From: an uncultured Oscillospiraceae bacterium | GTDB taxonomy: Bacteria; Bacillota; Clostridia; Oscillospirales; Ruminococcaceae | Reading direction: 5' to 3' | Length of the DNA stretch: 62,751 bases | Assembly: GCA_934526065.1 (NCBI GenBank) | Contig: CAKSZX010000011.1 | Coordinates: 1-62,751 of the forward strand | Part shown: one piece after another, positions 33,320-40,569 of the stretch | How positions within the stretch are numbered: position 1 is the stretch's first letter | How the letters are laid out: each line of letters starts with the position of its first letter | Notes under the pieces: model-generated | The model's database searches: none | Told to the model about the DNA's origin: nothing | Seen by the model: the letters and a program-made list of their open reading frames with translations, nothing else | Program-made: the position numbers and the translations under genes

Positions 33320-34486
33320 ATGTCTATTTTAGAACAGGCACAGGCCATTCAGGAAGAAATCGTTGCAAACCGCAGAACAATCCACAAAAACCCGGAATTG
33401 GGTTTGGATTTGCCAAAAACAGTTGCTTTTGTAAAAGAAAAGCTGATTGAAATGGGCTACACACCTATTGACTGCGGCAAAAGCGGCGTAGTTGCAACAA
33501 TAGGTAAGCCCGGCAAAACCTTTATGATCAGAGGCGATATGGACGCTTTGCCTATGAAAGAATGTACCGACCTTGAATTTAAGTCTACAAACGATTGGAT
33601 GCACAGCTGCGGCCACGATACCCACGCCGCAATGCTGTTGGGTGCCGCAAAACTTTTGAAAGAAAACGAGGATAAATTAAACGGCACAGTTAAACTTATG
33701 TTCCAGCCGGGTGAAGAAATTCTTGCAGGGGCAAAAGAGATGATCGACCACGGTCTTTTAGAAAATCCCCATGTAGACGCCGCAATGGCAATTCACATTT
33801 CATCAACCGTTCCAAAGGGACATCTTGCATACTCCGACAGATTTTGTAATGCCTCTGCCGACAAATTCGTTATCAAAATCAAAGGCAAAGGCGGCCACGG
33901 TGCCTCACCGGAAGACAGCTTTGACCCGGTAAACACCGCCGCACACATTCTTATTTCTTTGCAGGAAATAAACGCAAGAGAAATTTCCGGCAGAGATTTG
34001 GCAATACTCACAGTAGGTCACTTAGAGGCAGGTGACAAAGAAAATATTATCCCGGATACAGCTTGGATGGAAGGCACAATCCGCACATACTCAAATTCCG
34101 TTCGTGAATTTATGAAGAAGAGAATTGAAGAAATCAGCAGTGCAATCGCACAGGCATTCAGATGTACGGCAGTTGTGGAATGGCCTTTCGGCTGTGTTCC
34201 AAACGAAAACAACCCGGAATTACAGACAGAGCTTGTTAAAATAGCAGGTGAACTTTTGGGCGAAGACAAGGTGGATCTTGTTCCATCATCAATGGGCAGC
34301 GAGGACTTCTCGTGGGTTTCACAGGCTGTGCCGTCAATGTTCTTCTCATTGGGTGCAAGAGTTAAGGACGACGAAAAGGTATTCCCACAGCATTCACCAT
34401 TCGTTCTCTTTGACGAAAGCGTATTTTCAACAGGTGCGGCTGTTTACGCCAATGCCGCTATCCAGTGGCTTAAAAATCACGGCTAA
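33320..34486 (+). CDS. M20-family amidohydrolase (N-acyl amino acid/hippurate hydrolase type)
   Basis: This 388-residue metallo-hydrolase removes acyl groups from N-acyl amino acids or related amides. The family motifs are all present: GDMDALPMKE, SCGHDTHAAMLLGAA (metal ligands), FQPGEE with the catalytic glutamate, and the dimerisation-domain GKGGHGASPE. ATG at 33320 follows GGAGG, while in-frame upstream starts have no ribosome binding site. Expression is probably controlled by the tyrosine-rich leader and terminator upstream. The 10 bp AATCACGGCT is duplicated in tandem around the stop codon. Confidence 0.93.
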   Translation: MSILEQAQAIQEEIVANRRTIHKNPELGLDLPKTVAFVKEKLIEMGYTPIDCGKSGVVATIGKPGKTFMIRGDMDALPMKECTDLEFKSTNDWMHSCGHDTHAAMLLGAAKLLKENEDKLNGTVKLMFQPGEEILAGAKEMIDHGLLENPHVDAAMAIHISSTVPKGHLAYSDRFCNASADKFVIKIKGKGGHGASPEDSFDPVNTAAHILISLQEINAREISGRDLAILTVGHLEAGDKENIIPDTAWMEGTIRTYSNSVREFMKKRIEEISSAIAQAFRCTAVVEWPFGCVPNENNPELQTELVKIAGELLGEDKVDLVPSSMGSEDFSWVSQAVPSMFFSLGARVKDDEKVFPQHSPFVLFDESVFSTGAAVYANAAIQWLKNHG

Positions 34487-34571
34487 TCACGGCTAATGGG
34501 ATTTAAAGGGCTTTTTGCAAAAAAGGACAGATTGCATAAAAGCCGGTAAATCAAAAATTAAATTTAAAATT

Positions 34572-34601
34572 ATCACGCCCCTTTTACGTCAGGGGCGTGA
34601 T
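34572..34601 (+). terminator. Terminator of the amidohydrolase gene
   Basis: ATCACGCCCC and GGGGCGTGAT form a 10 bp stem, followed by TTTGTTGTTT. The rest of 34487-34850 holds the next promoter and no gene. Confidence 0.9.
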
Positions 34602-34721
34602 TTGTTGTTTTATATATAATAATGTATTATATAATAGGGCTGTTGACAGCTTAATATTTTCTCAAATCTATGCCAAATCGGTGAAAAAAATGAATTTTTA
34701 AAAGAAAAATGTAAATTTTAT

Positions 34722-34750
34722 TTGCATATATGGGATTTATAGTGTAAAAT
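34722..34750 (+). promoter_or_regulatory. Promoter of the CofE-like gene
   Basis: TTGCAT (34722-34727), a 17 bp spacer and TAAAAT (34745-34750) would give a leader of about 95 bases. Confidence 0.6.
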
Positions 34751-34850
34751 AGAATTGCACGCTGTGCAAATCAAATTTTGGCAAGTCGGATATATTTTAT
34801 AAAATACCGACGCCATATAAACAATTATAAATAAAATCGAGGGATTTATC

Positions 34851-36044
34851 ATGAGAACTGTCGGAACGGTTGCGCGCGGTATAAGAGCGCCTATCATTCG
34901 CCAAGGAGACAATATTGCGGCTATTGCAGCTAAGGCTGTTATTGACGCATGGGAAGAGGCCGGTATCCAGCCAAAGGACAAAGATGTAGTTGCGGTAACA
35001 GAATCTGTTGTTGCAAGAGCCCAGGGCAACTACGCAAGCGTTGAACAAATTGCAAAAGATGTAAAAGCTAAAACAGGCGGCGAAACAGTTGCCGTTGCTT
35101 TTCCGATTTTAAGCCGTAACCGTTTTTCACTGTTGCTTAAAGGTATGGCGGCAGGTTGCAAAAAGGTTGTTTTGTTCCTTTCATACCCATCAGATGAGGT
35201 TGGTAACGGCCTTGTAGACTGGGATCTTTTGGACGAAGCAGGGGTTGACCCATACACAGATGTTTTGACTTTGGAAGATTTCAGAGCAAAATTCGGTCAC
35301 ATTCCACACCCATTTACAGGTGTTGACTATATTGATTTTTATTCGGATATTATCCGCAAGACAGGTGCGGAAGTTGAAGTTTACTTCGGCAACAGAATTC
35401 AAGATGTTTTAAAATATACAGATACAGTTATTACCTGTGATATTCATACAAGAAACAGAAGTAAAAAACTTCTCCGTCAAGCAGGGGCAAAGGTTGTTTT
35501 GGGTCTTGATGACATTATGACACAGCCTGTTGACGGCTCCGGCTACAACGAAAAGTACGGTTTGCTGGGCTCTAACAAGGCAACAGAGGACACAGTTAAG
35601 CTGTTCCCAAGAAATTGCGATGCAGTTGCCGAAGAATTGAGCAAAATTTTGTGTGAAAAATCCGGCAAGCAAATTGAAGCCATGGTTTACGGCGACGGTG
35701 CTTTTAAAGACCCGGTAGGTAAAATTTGGGAACTTGCAGACCCGGTTGTTTCCCCTGGTTATACAAAAGGTCTTGTAGGTACTCCTAACGAACTTAAACT
35801 CAAATACCTTGCAGATAACGACTTTGGCGATTTGTCAGGTGACGAATTGAAAGAGGCAATCTCCGGAAGAATTAAAGCTAAAACAGGTGACAGCCTTGTA
35901 GGCAATATGGTTTCCGAGGGTACAACACCGAGACAGCTTACCGACCTTATCGGTTCTCTCTGCGACTTAACCTCCGGCTCCGGTGATAAAGGCACACCTA
36001 TTGTGTATATCCAGGGTTATTTTGATAACTACACAAACGAATAA
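34851..36044 (+). CDS. CofE-like protein (F420-0:glutamyl ligase family)
   Basis: This 397-residue protein matches the F420 gamma-glutamyl ligase family over its core, with KDVVAVTESVVARAQGNY near residue 43, DTVITCDIHTRNRSKK and MVYGDGAFKDPVG further on. True CofE enzymes add glutamate to coenzyme F420, but they are about 250 residues. This longer version occurs in Firmicutes that are not thought to make F420, and no F420 genes are in this window. It may ligate an amino acid to some other phosphate- or lactyl-type substrate. It is monocistronic with its own promoter and terminator. Codon use is highly biased, suggesting good expression. Confidence 0.8.
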   Translation: MRTVGTVARGIRAPIIRQGDNIAAIAAKAVIDAWEEAGIQPKDKDVVAVTESVVARAQGNYASVEQIAKDVKAKTGGETVAVAFPILSRNRFSLLLKGMAAGCKKVVLFLSYPSDEVGNGLVDWDLLDEAGVDPYTDVLTLEDFRAKFGHIPHPFTGVDYIDFYSDIIRKTGAEVEVYFGNRIQDVLKYTDTVITCDIHTRNRSKKLLRQAGAKVVLGLDDIMTQPVDGSGYNEKYGLLGSNKATEDTVKLFPRNCDAVAEELSKILCEKSGKQIEAMVYGDGAFKDPVGKIWELADPVVSPGYTKGLVGTPNELKLKYLADNDFGDLSGDELKEAISGRIKAKTGDSLVGNMVSEGTTPRQLTDLIGSLCDLTSGSGDKGTPIVYIQGYFDNYTNE

Positions 36045-36067
36045 TATATCAAAAATATAATACGGAA

Positions 36068-36095
36068 AAGAGCACATAATTTTGTGCTCTTTTTT
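36068..36095 (+). terminator. Terminator of the CofE-like gene
   Basis: AAGAGCACA and TGTGCTCTT form a stem, followed by TTTTT. From here to the left attachment site (36307) no gene is certain. A 17 bp AATTTCATTC-type motif is duplicated in tandem near 36200-36230. Confidence 0.88.
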
Positions 36096-36306
36096 GTGTT
36101 GTTATATTAAATTTATCAAAGGGCTTTGTCTTTTACAGATACTCGGCAGAAATTATCAGATTTATTTTTTTAAAAACCCGAAAAATTTTCCATTTAATTT
36201 CATTCAATTTTAATTTCATTCAATTTAAAGGATATTGTCTATGCCGATAATTTAAAGTTTAGAGAAAGAAACAGAGATAGAAATGGGGAAGTGTTTTTTA
36301 AAATGC

Positions 36307-36335
36307 TATTTCGCTAAATAAAGCTTATACGCAAT
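36307..36335. other. Left attachment site (attL)
   Basis: The 16 bp TATTTCGCTAAATAAA (36307-36322) repeats at 40924-40939. The site reads as an 11 bp arm ATTTCGCTAAA, a 6 bp centre TAAAGC and an 11 bp arm TTATACGCAAT. On the other strand ATTGCGTATAA resembles a XerC arm of dif sites. The right arm here would belong to the phage. Confidence 0.7.
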
Positions 36336-36379
36336 ATCGGAGAATAAAATATTTTATCCGATTTGCTCTAACAATTATC

Positions 36380-36408
36380 AAAATATCATATCAGATTAAA
36401 TCTGTCAA
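36380..36408 (-). promoter_or_regulatory. Outward promoter facing attL (phage operon promoter after circularisation)
   Basis: On the minus strand TTGACA (36408-36403), a 17 bp spacer and TATTTT (36385-36380) point toward attL. In the integrated state it reads out of the element. In the excised circle it would lie about 80-100 bp upstream of the first phage gene, across the joined att site. TATCATATC (36384-36392) overlaps its -10. Confidence 0.65.
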
Positions 36409-36414
36409 GGTAAT

Positions 36415-36443
36415 TTGACAGTAAAAATCCGATATGATAATAT
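36415..36443 (+). promoter_or_regulatory. Promoter of the ribbon-helix-helix gene
   Basis: TTGACA (36415-36420), a 17 bp spacer and TAATAT (36438-36443) face the RHH gene. Its -35 is only 6 bp from that of the divergent promoter. GATATGATA (36431-36439) overlaps the -10 and mirrors TATCATATC at 36384-36392, forming a two-sided candidate operator. Confidence 0.75.
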
Positions 36444-36478
36444 TTTTGTAAAATAAAAACAAAAGAGGAGTAAATAAG

Positions 36479-36616
36479 TTGGTTAAAAAAACAATTATAT
36501 TTGACGAAGAAACAGCAAACAAAATAGAACAACTTGCAAGAGAAAATCAAAGAGATTTTTCAAAACAAATAAGATTTATCATAGACGAATATTTAAAACT
36601 AATTCAAAAAAAATAG
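36479..36616 (+). CDS. Ribbon-helix-helix (CopG/Arc-type) repressor, 45 residues
   Basis: This short reading frame begins with TTG eight bases after GAGGAG and encodes 45 residues. The pattern fits the RHH fold: a beta strand KKTIIFDE, a helix TANKIEQLAREN, a turn, and a second helix FSKQIRFIIDEYLKL. Its length equals that of plasmid pMV158 CopG, which represses repB. With mirror-image dyads over the two divergent promoters upstream, it is a good candidate for an autoregulated phage repressor or copy-number regulator. A terminator follows directly. The sequence identity to CopG is low by eye, so the call rests on size, fold pattern and context. Confidence 0.75.
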   Translation: MVKKTIIFDEETANKIEQLARENQRDFSKQIRFIIDEYLKLIQKK

Positions 36617-36640
36617 GGCAGTGCTAAGGCACTGCCTTTT
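36617..36640 (+). terminator. Terminator of the RHH gene
   Basis: GGCAGTGC and GCACTGCC form an 8 bp stem with TAAG loop, followed by TTTT, one base after the stop codon. Confidence 0.9.
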
Positions 36641-36665
36641 CTCTGCTCTGCTACGCAGGCAGAAA

Positions 36666-36710
36666 CAGCGTTCGAGAGTTGGCGCAAGCTGGCCAACTCT
36701 CACGCCGCTG
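36666..36710. promoter_or_regulatory. Large hairpin in the phage intergenic region
   Basis: GAGAGTTGGC (36674-36683) pairs perfectly with GCCAACTCTC (36692-36701) around an 8-base loop, and outer CAGCG (36666-36670) pairs with CGCTG (36706-36710). It is GC-rich within an AT-rich element and lies in the only gene-free gap of the element (36641-36738). It may be the phage packaging signal, a single-strand origin, or a terminator for the minus-strand operon. It has no T-run directly after it. Confidence 0.65.
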
Positions 36711-36738
36711 TCCGTCTATATGCGGTCTTACAGACTTT

Positions 36739-37020
36739 CTAATTGATACCAAACATAGGTATCTTACGCAATACCCACATAACAATCTTGTAAGTATGTA
36801 CAACCGTATAAACAGCAACAAAAAGCCGTAGCCGAGGCTTTATGCTGTCAATAGGACAAAAGAAGTTAATTATCCGCATACCTTGCTTAATATAATCAAA
36901 CAAGTAATTTACAGCCGTTACAAGCCCAGCAGGAACGGCAGGAAAATCAAGAACACTAAAAATAGCACTTGTTACAGTTTCCCACAAACCTGAAAGAAAA
37001 TTAAAAAAAATCTTAACCAT
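36739..37020 (-). CDS. Phage membrane protein (pVI-like position)
   Basis: This 93-residue protein has hydrophobic segments near residues 3-20, 25-50 and 65-88 and is the last gene of the phage operon. Its size, hydrophobicity and position next to the adsorption-like proteins recall minor virion protein pVI, which anchors pIII at the tip of the filament. There is no sequence proof. ATG at 37020 is preferred (GAGGTG upstream) and overlaps the previous gene by 8 bp. Confidence 0.6.
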   Translation of the reverse strand: MVKIFFNFLSGLWETVTSAIFSVLDFPAVPAGLVTAVNYLFDYIKQGMRIINFFCPIDSIKPRLRLFVAVYTVVHTYKIVMWVLRKIPMFGIN

Positions 37021-38119
37021 TACTAAAAAACACCTCAAACTGTTTGATAATATAATTTAAACAGGCAATCCAAACAATACAGGACAAAACCCGTCGGACT
37101 ACTGACATAAACGAACCAAACCAACCATCAAGCCGATTAAGATTAAATGTTTGATTACCCCAAACTTGATAATCAACATTAGCAACATTTATAGTAAATG
37201 CCGGGAATGTTAATTCGGTTGAACCAGTTACGGTCCATAAGTCTACAAAATCAGAAAGAACAGTCTCACCAAAACTAAGAACGCCCATTTTATCCTGAAT
37301 ACTATCTACTTGACCGTTTATTTTATCACTTGAAAACTGCGAATTATCAGGCTCCTGAAGTAATGTATCAGTTTGATTATTTATTGCACCGATAATAGTA
37401 TCAGCATCGGAAACATCATCAGCAATTATATAAGACGATAAAACAACACCATAATAATGAAAATTATAAGTTCCCGTAGCTTTTTCAGTTGAAAACAGTC
37501 TAATACCAACTGAATTAAGCATTGAAGCATTAGGATACGAAGTTAAATCATAATCAATAACAGCAATAATACGATAAGCGTCAAGATATTTAAAAGTAGT
37601 AGTATGAGAGGTGTAATAATAACCTGTTTCGGAATAAAATTTAACATCAATTTGACTAAAATCACCCCCATAATTATTAACAGAAACACGGTTACTATTA
37701 TCACGAGAAAGCGTAGCAAAACCACCAACAATAACTAATTTGCCCTTTTTAGGAACATTAGAACAAGAAAAATTCGCCTCTGTAAATTTATACTTAACTG
37801 ACGAATCAGTAGGAATAGCACCACCATTATTTAAACTGCAATAAACAGAATGACCAGTTAAATTTTCATTTATAACCATACCATTTAAAGAAGTTTCATT
37901 CCAGGCACCAGTATAAGTATAATTAAAATTAACAAGTCCATATTGTGGAAACTTAACCGGCGTACCTATATCAGTAACCCAATAAACATTATCATTATTT
38001 ACAGTATCAGCACTAACGGACAAAAATCCACTTGATAAAACTAAAAGCAAGCAAGACAACAAGCAAGATACCCGATAGGTATAAAATTTTCGCTGTTTGA
38101 ACTTCTGTAAAACTTCCAT
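37013..38119 (-). CDS. Secreted, C-terminally anchored phage protein (pIII/adsorption-like)
   Basis: This 368-residue protein has a signal peptide (VSCLLSCLLLVLSSGFLSVSA, cited by its ends VSCLL and SVSA), a large outside domain rich in Tyr, Asn, Ser and Thr, and a C-terminal membrane segment (SCIVWIACLNYII) with a short tail. That is the layout of filamentous phage receptor-binding protein pIII. The ATG at 38119 has GGGGGAT upstream. It overlaps the preceding gene by 107 bp in another frame, an unusually long coding overlap. Function is inferred from topology and position. Confidence 0.7.
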   Translation of the reverse strand: MEVLQKFKQRKFYTYRVSCLLSCLLLVLSSGFLSVSADTVNNDNVYWVTDIGTPVKFPQYGLVNFNYTYTGAWNETSLNGMVINENLTGHSVYCSLNNGGAIPTDSSVKYKFTEANFSCSNVPKKGKLVIVGGFATLSRDNSNRVSVNNYGGDFSQIDVKFYSETGYYYTSHTTTFKYLDAYRIIAVIDYDLTSYPNASMLNSVGIRLFSTEKATGTYNFHYYGVVLSSYIIADDVSDADTIIGAINNQTDTLLQEPDNSQFSSDKINGQVDSIQDKMGVLSFGETVLSDFVDLWTVTGSTELTFPAFTINVANVDYQVWGNQTFNLNRLDGWFGSFMSVVRRVLSCIVWIACLNYIIKQFEVFFSNG

Positions 38120-38642
38120 ACATATCCCCCAAATTAGAATAACAAAAACCATTGCCAACTGAAATATTTAAATCGCTTGAATCGTAAGTAACTATGTTAT
38201 ATTCAGTATCCGTATTATAACTACAATGTTTAAGCCCAGAACCTGAAAAACGACCATTTTCAAACTTTAAGCCGTCACCATAAAACAACTCATAAACATA
38301 CCTGGACGAACGAAAAGCCACATAATCAGAGCTTACATTATTCATAAGAACCGACTGGAAATAATTATAAGCAGTTGTATTAAAACTGCCATTATAAATT
38401 GAACCAGGAACAGACCGCAAAGCGGTTTCATAATCTTCAGGTTTAACGGCTATAACTTCAACTGGGCTATCAATGACAGCAGTGTATTCAACAGTCGAAC
38501 TATTCTGCGTATCAGTCGGAACATCTTCAGTAACCTCACTTTCAATATTTTGTATAGGCGTATCTATTGTCTGTTCCTCATCTGCAAAAACGGACAAAGA
38601 ACAAAGAAACAAAAGAGATAAAATCAAACATAATTTTTTCAA
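38013..38642 (-). CDS. Secreted, C-terminally anchored phage protein (second tip protein candidate)
   Basis: This 209-residue protein starts with TTG and has a clear signal peptide (MKKLCLILSLLFLCSLSVFA), a Thr/Ser/Glu-rich linker of about 40 residues, an outside domain with SGSGLKHCSY, and a C-terminal membrane segment (YLSGILLVVLLAFSFIKWIF). The TTG overlaps the TGA stop of the 44-residue gene upstream (TTGA), so translation is probably coupled. It may be a tip or morphogenesis protein paired with the larger protein that overlaps its 3' end. Confidence 0.7.
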   Translation of the reverse strand: MKKLCLILSLLFLCSLSVFADEEQTIDTPIQNIESEVTEDVPTDTQNSSTVEYTAVIDSPVEVIAVKPEDYETALRSVPGSIYNGSFNTTAYNYFQSVLMNNVSSDYVAFRSSRYVYELFYGDGLKFENGRFSGSGLKHCSYNTDTEYNIVTYDSSDLNISVGNGFCYSNLGDMYGSFTEVQTAKILYLSGILLVVLLAFSFIKWIFVR

Positions 38643-38773
38643 AACTTAACTTCACCACCTAACCGCATTCTCAAAAATGATTTAACAATCTTTCCACCTA
38701 AACCAAAAACAAGAGCAATTTGAAAAGCTGGAATTGCTAATTCTTGAAAAAGATTTAATAAATCTTGTGTCAT
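38639..38773 (-). CDS. 44-residue phage membrane protein (pVII/pIX-like)
   Basis: This very short gene encodes 44 residues with a hydrophobic middle (AIPAFQIALVFGLGG) and a basic C-terminus (KIVKSFLRMRLGGEVKF). GGAGG lies 6 bases upstream of its ATG. In filamentous phages, minor coat proteins pVII and pIX are of this size and type. It lies between the Zot-like ATPase gene and the tip-protein genes and overlaps the next start. Confidence 0.7.
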   Translation of the reverse strand: MTQDLLNLFQELAIPAFQIALVFGLGGKIVKSFLRMRLGGEVKF

Positions 38774-38784
38774 AATAAAACCTC

Positions 38785-39474
38785 CTAATCCCAAGTATAA
38801 TTAAAATTCGTTCTATCTATTGTCCGATATGTATCATATCTTTGATACAATTCGGGAGAATGAAAGAATAAACGACGATAAACCTTGTCAGTTTTCATTT
38901 TTCCGTTATCGTCAATGGTGACATCTTCACCCTTTACAACTTTGTTATATTGCAAAATACCCCGATTAAAAACATTTGTACAAAGTACACAATATTTAAA
39001 TTGTTCTCTGAAACCCTTTGAAATTCTTTGAAATACCTGTGAAGTACCAACAATATGTTTTCTTTGCTTACGCTGTTGACAAATAGTCGTAAACAAATTT
39101 AAATCAAGATTTTTACTTTCAAGAGAATTAAATAACAACTGTATCTCGTCAATAAAGTAAATAACACCGTATTCACCATTAGAAACCGTTTTAAACTTGT
39201 CTACACCGTCAAAGAATATAAAACGGTCATCATAGCCCGAAATTAATACATTACTGCATAAAATCCGTTTAGGGTAATGTTCCATAAGATTTATAATATA
39301 TTTAACAGCGGAAAGCGTTTTACCTGAACCTTGAGCACCTGAAAAAACAAGAATACCGTCCGGATAAAACCAATCAGGGTGATCCTTTTTAAACTGTCTT
39401 TTAAATTTAAAAACCTTTGGAACATCTTCCAAATTAAAATTACCACTTAATGCGGACAAACTATCATAAATCAT
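38785..39474 (-). CDS. Zot/pI-like phage assembly ATPase
   Basis: This 229-residue protein resembles the zonular occludens toxin-like family, the pI motor that extrudes filamentous phage. It has Walker A GAQGSGKT (residues 46-53) and Walker B VIYFIDEIQLL (from residue 103), followed by TTICQQRKQRKHIVGTSQ, the usual region after the Q-rich strand. Unlike many Zot proteins, no membrane segment is visible at its C-terminus, so membrane attachment may come from the small proteins encoded next. This is the strongest single marker for an inovirus. Confidence 0.9.
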   Translation of the reverse strand: MIYDSLSALSGNFNLEDVPKVFKFKRQFKKDHPDWFYPDGILVFSGAQGSGKTLSAVKYIINLMEHYPKRILCSNVLISGYDDRFIFFDGVDKFKTVSNGEYGVIYFIDEIQLLFNSLESKNLDLNLFTTICQQRKQRKHIVGTSQVFQRISKGFREQFKYCVLCTNVFNRGILQYNKVVKGEDVTIDDNGKMKTDKVYRRLFFHSPELYQRYDTYRTIDRTNFNYTWD

Positions 39475-39490
39475 AAAATCACCTTAGATA

Positions 39491-39518
39491 CAAAAGGGGG
39501 ACGGTTGAAACCGCCCCC
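39491..39518 (-). terminator. Terminator after the coat protein gene
   Basis: GGGGG-A-CGGT and ACCG-CCCCC (39496-39518) form a GC-rich hairpin followed on the minus strand by TTTTG. It lies 6 bp after the coat gene. Filamentous phages use such a site to make coat mRNA in excess over downstream genes. Confidence 0.8.
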
Positions 39519-39524
39519 GATTGA

Positions 39525-39752
39525 TTAAAAAGATATACGACCTTTGCGGAAACTGTCCATCAAAGAACTTACCGCCTTGCGTACGCCCCACCACATAAAC
39601 ACGAGACCGATACCAGCTGTCATAAGTGTAGCAAGAACACCGACAACAGTAGAAACTGATATTTGACCTGTCATAGCAGTGATAACACTTGACCAATCAG
39701 CAGCCGTTACAGCAGTAGCAGCAGGACCTTCAAGCAAAATAATATCAGGCAT
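39525..39752 (-). CDS. Major coat protein (pVIII-like)
   Basis: This 75-residue protein has a short acidic/neutral N-terminal part, one long membrane helix (ISVSTVVGVLATLMTAGIGL, then VFMWWG) and a basic C-terminus (RKAVSSLMDSFRKGRISF). This distribution, with the positive tail facing DNA, is that of inovirus major coat proteins. No standard signal peptide precedes it, although the first 30 residues could be removed. AGGAG precedes the ATG, and a terminator follows directly. Confidence 0.85.
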   Translation of the reverse strand: MPDIILLEGPAATAVTAADWSSVITAMTGQISVSTVVGVLATLMTAGIGLVFMWWGVRKAVSSLMDSFRKGRISF

Positions 39753-39755
39753 TTT

Positions 39756-39974
39756 TCAAAACTCCTTTCTTAAAATCTTAGGTAAATCCTCTATAAACAA
39801 TCTTATATTATAAGATTTATCTACATCACAAACTAAATCATAATCTAACAAGCTATCTAAACTCCTACAAGAATTCTTTAAGTAAAGAAAACACTCTTGC
39901 AAACTATCAGACTTTTTTAAAACAACATCACAATATTTCAAATAATACATACAATCAGCCCTTTCTATTTTCAT
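39756..39974 (-). CDS. Small phage protein, 72 residues
   Basis: This protein is not recognised. It is acidic, cysteine-containing and soluble (MYYLKYCDVVLKKSDSLQ, then SLLDYDLVCDVDKSYN). It overlaps the 3' end of rep by 20 bp and ends 3 bp before the coat gene, so it is part of the same transcript. Position between rep and coat suggests a replication or assembly helper. Confidence 0.6.
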   Translation of the reverse strand: MKIERADCMYYLKYCDVVLKKSDSLQECFLYLKNSCRSLDSLLDYDLVCDVDKSYNIRLFIEDLPKILRKEF

Positions 39975-40545
39975 TCTGTCTTTCCGACCAGTCCAAACTA
40001 ACTAAAAATTCTTTCATAACAAGTGTAGAACTATCACACAAGCAACGAAACCAACTTTCATTATTTGTACTCCGATACATTAACAAATGAGCATAACTGT
40101 AAACTTGATTTTCTACACACCAAGCCATCATATCACGGATACATTGATACTTGTCTGACTGTAAACCTATTTGAAGCCTATAATCAGCACCCGAAAAACA
40201 CTTAACATCTTCGATAGGATATTGATATTTATCAGGATTATCCAAATGGCACAAATACCTTGCTTGACCCCTTAAAGAGCTAACCTTTTCACAACCGACA
40301 CCACCTAACCTTTTAAAAAACTCTTGTGCTTGTTCGACAGACTTTACACCGTCATACATAACTAAAAAGTGGTAGTGTGCTTTTTTAGGTTGACCGTCTG
40401 CATTAACATCTTTATCGTGAAGAGGGGATAAGAAAGCAGGAACGGCCTCTTTTTGAATAATATCCAAATAGTCAGGGGACATACTATCAGGATAAAGAAT
40501 TGTAACATAATTACGAGTACGACCAGCGCCGTAAGATTTAGCCAC
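39955..40545 (-). CDS. Rolling-circle replication initiator, Rep_2 (pMV158 RepB-like)
   Basis: This 196-residue protein belongs to the HUH endonucleases of plasmid family Rep_2. It begins with RTRNYVTILYPDS, then SPLHDKD at residue 40, the metal-binding HUH motif KKAHYHFLVMY (H57, H59), and ARYLCHLDNPDKYQY with candidate catalytic Y97, matching the RYLTH region of pMV158 RepB. It should nick one strand at the double-strand origin to start rolling-circle replication. The start is GTG with GGAGG 7 bases upstream. A matching origin hairpin lies 44 bp upstream. Plasmid-type Rep in a filamentous phage is notable but not without precedent. Confidence 0.9.
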   Translation of the reverse strand: MAKSYGAGRTRNYVTILYPDSMSPDYLDIIQKEAVPAFLSPLHDKDVNADGQPKKAHYHFLVMYDGVKSVEQAQEFFKRLGGVGCEKVSSLRGQARYLCHLDNPDKYQYPIEDVKCFSGADYRLQIGLQSDKYQCIRDMMAWCVENQVYSYAHLLMYRSTNNESWFRCLCDSSTLVMKEFLVSLDWSERQNENRKG

Positions 40546-40569
40546 AAAATACCTCCAAACTTAAACCCT

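Noticed and set aside
36200..36330. Coding frame ending FFKMLFR at attL
   Set aside because: It has no start codon with a ribosome binding site and begins after a stop within tandem AT-rich repeats. It may be a remnant but cannot be supported.
39484..39696. 70-codon frame over the coat gene
   Set aside because: It is a Cys- and Tyr-rich shadow in another frame of the coat gene, without its own ribosome binding site.
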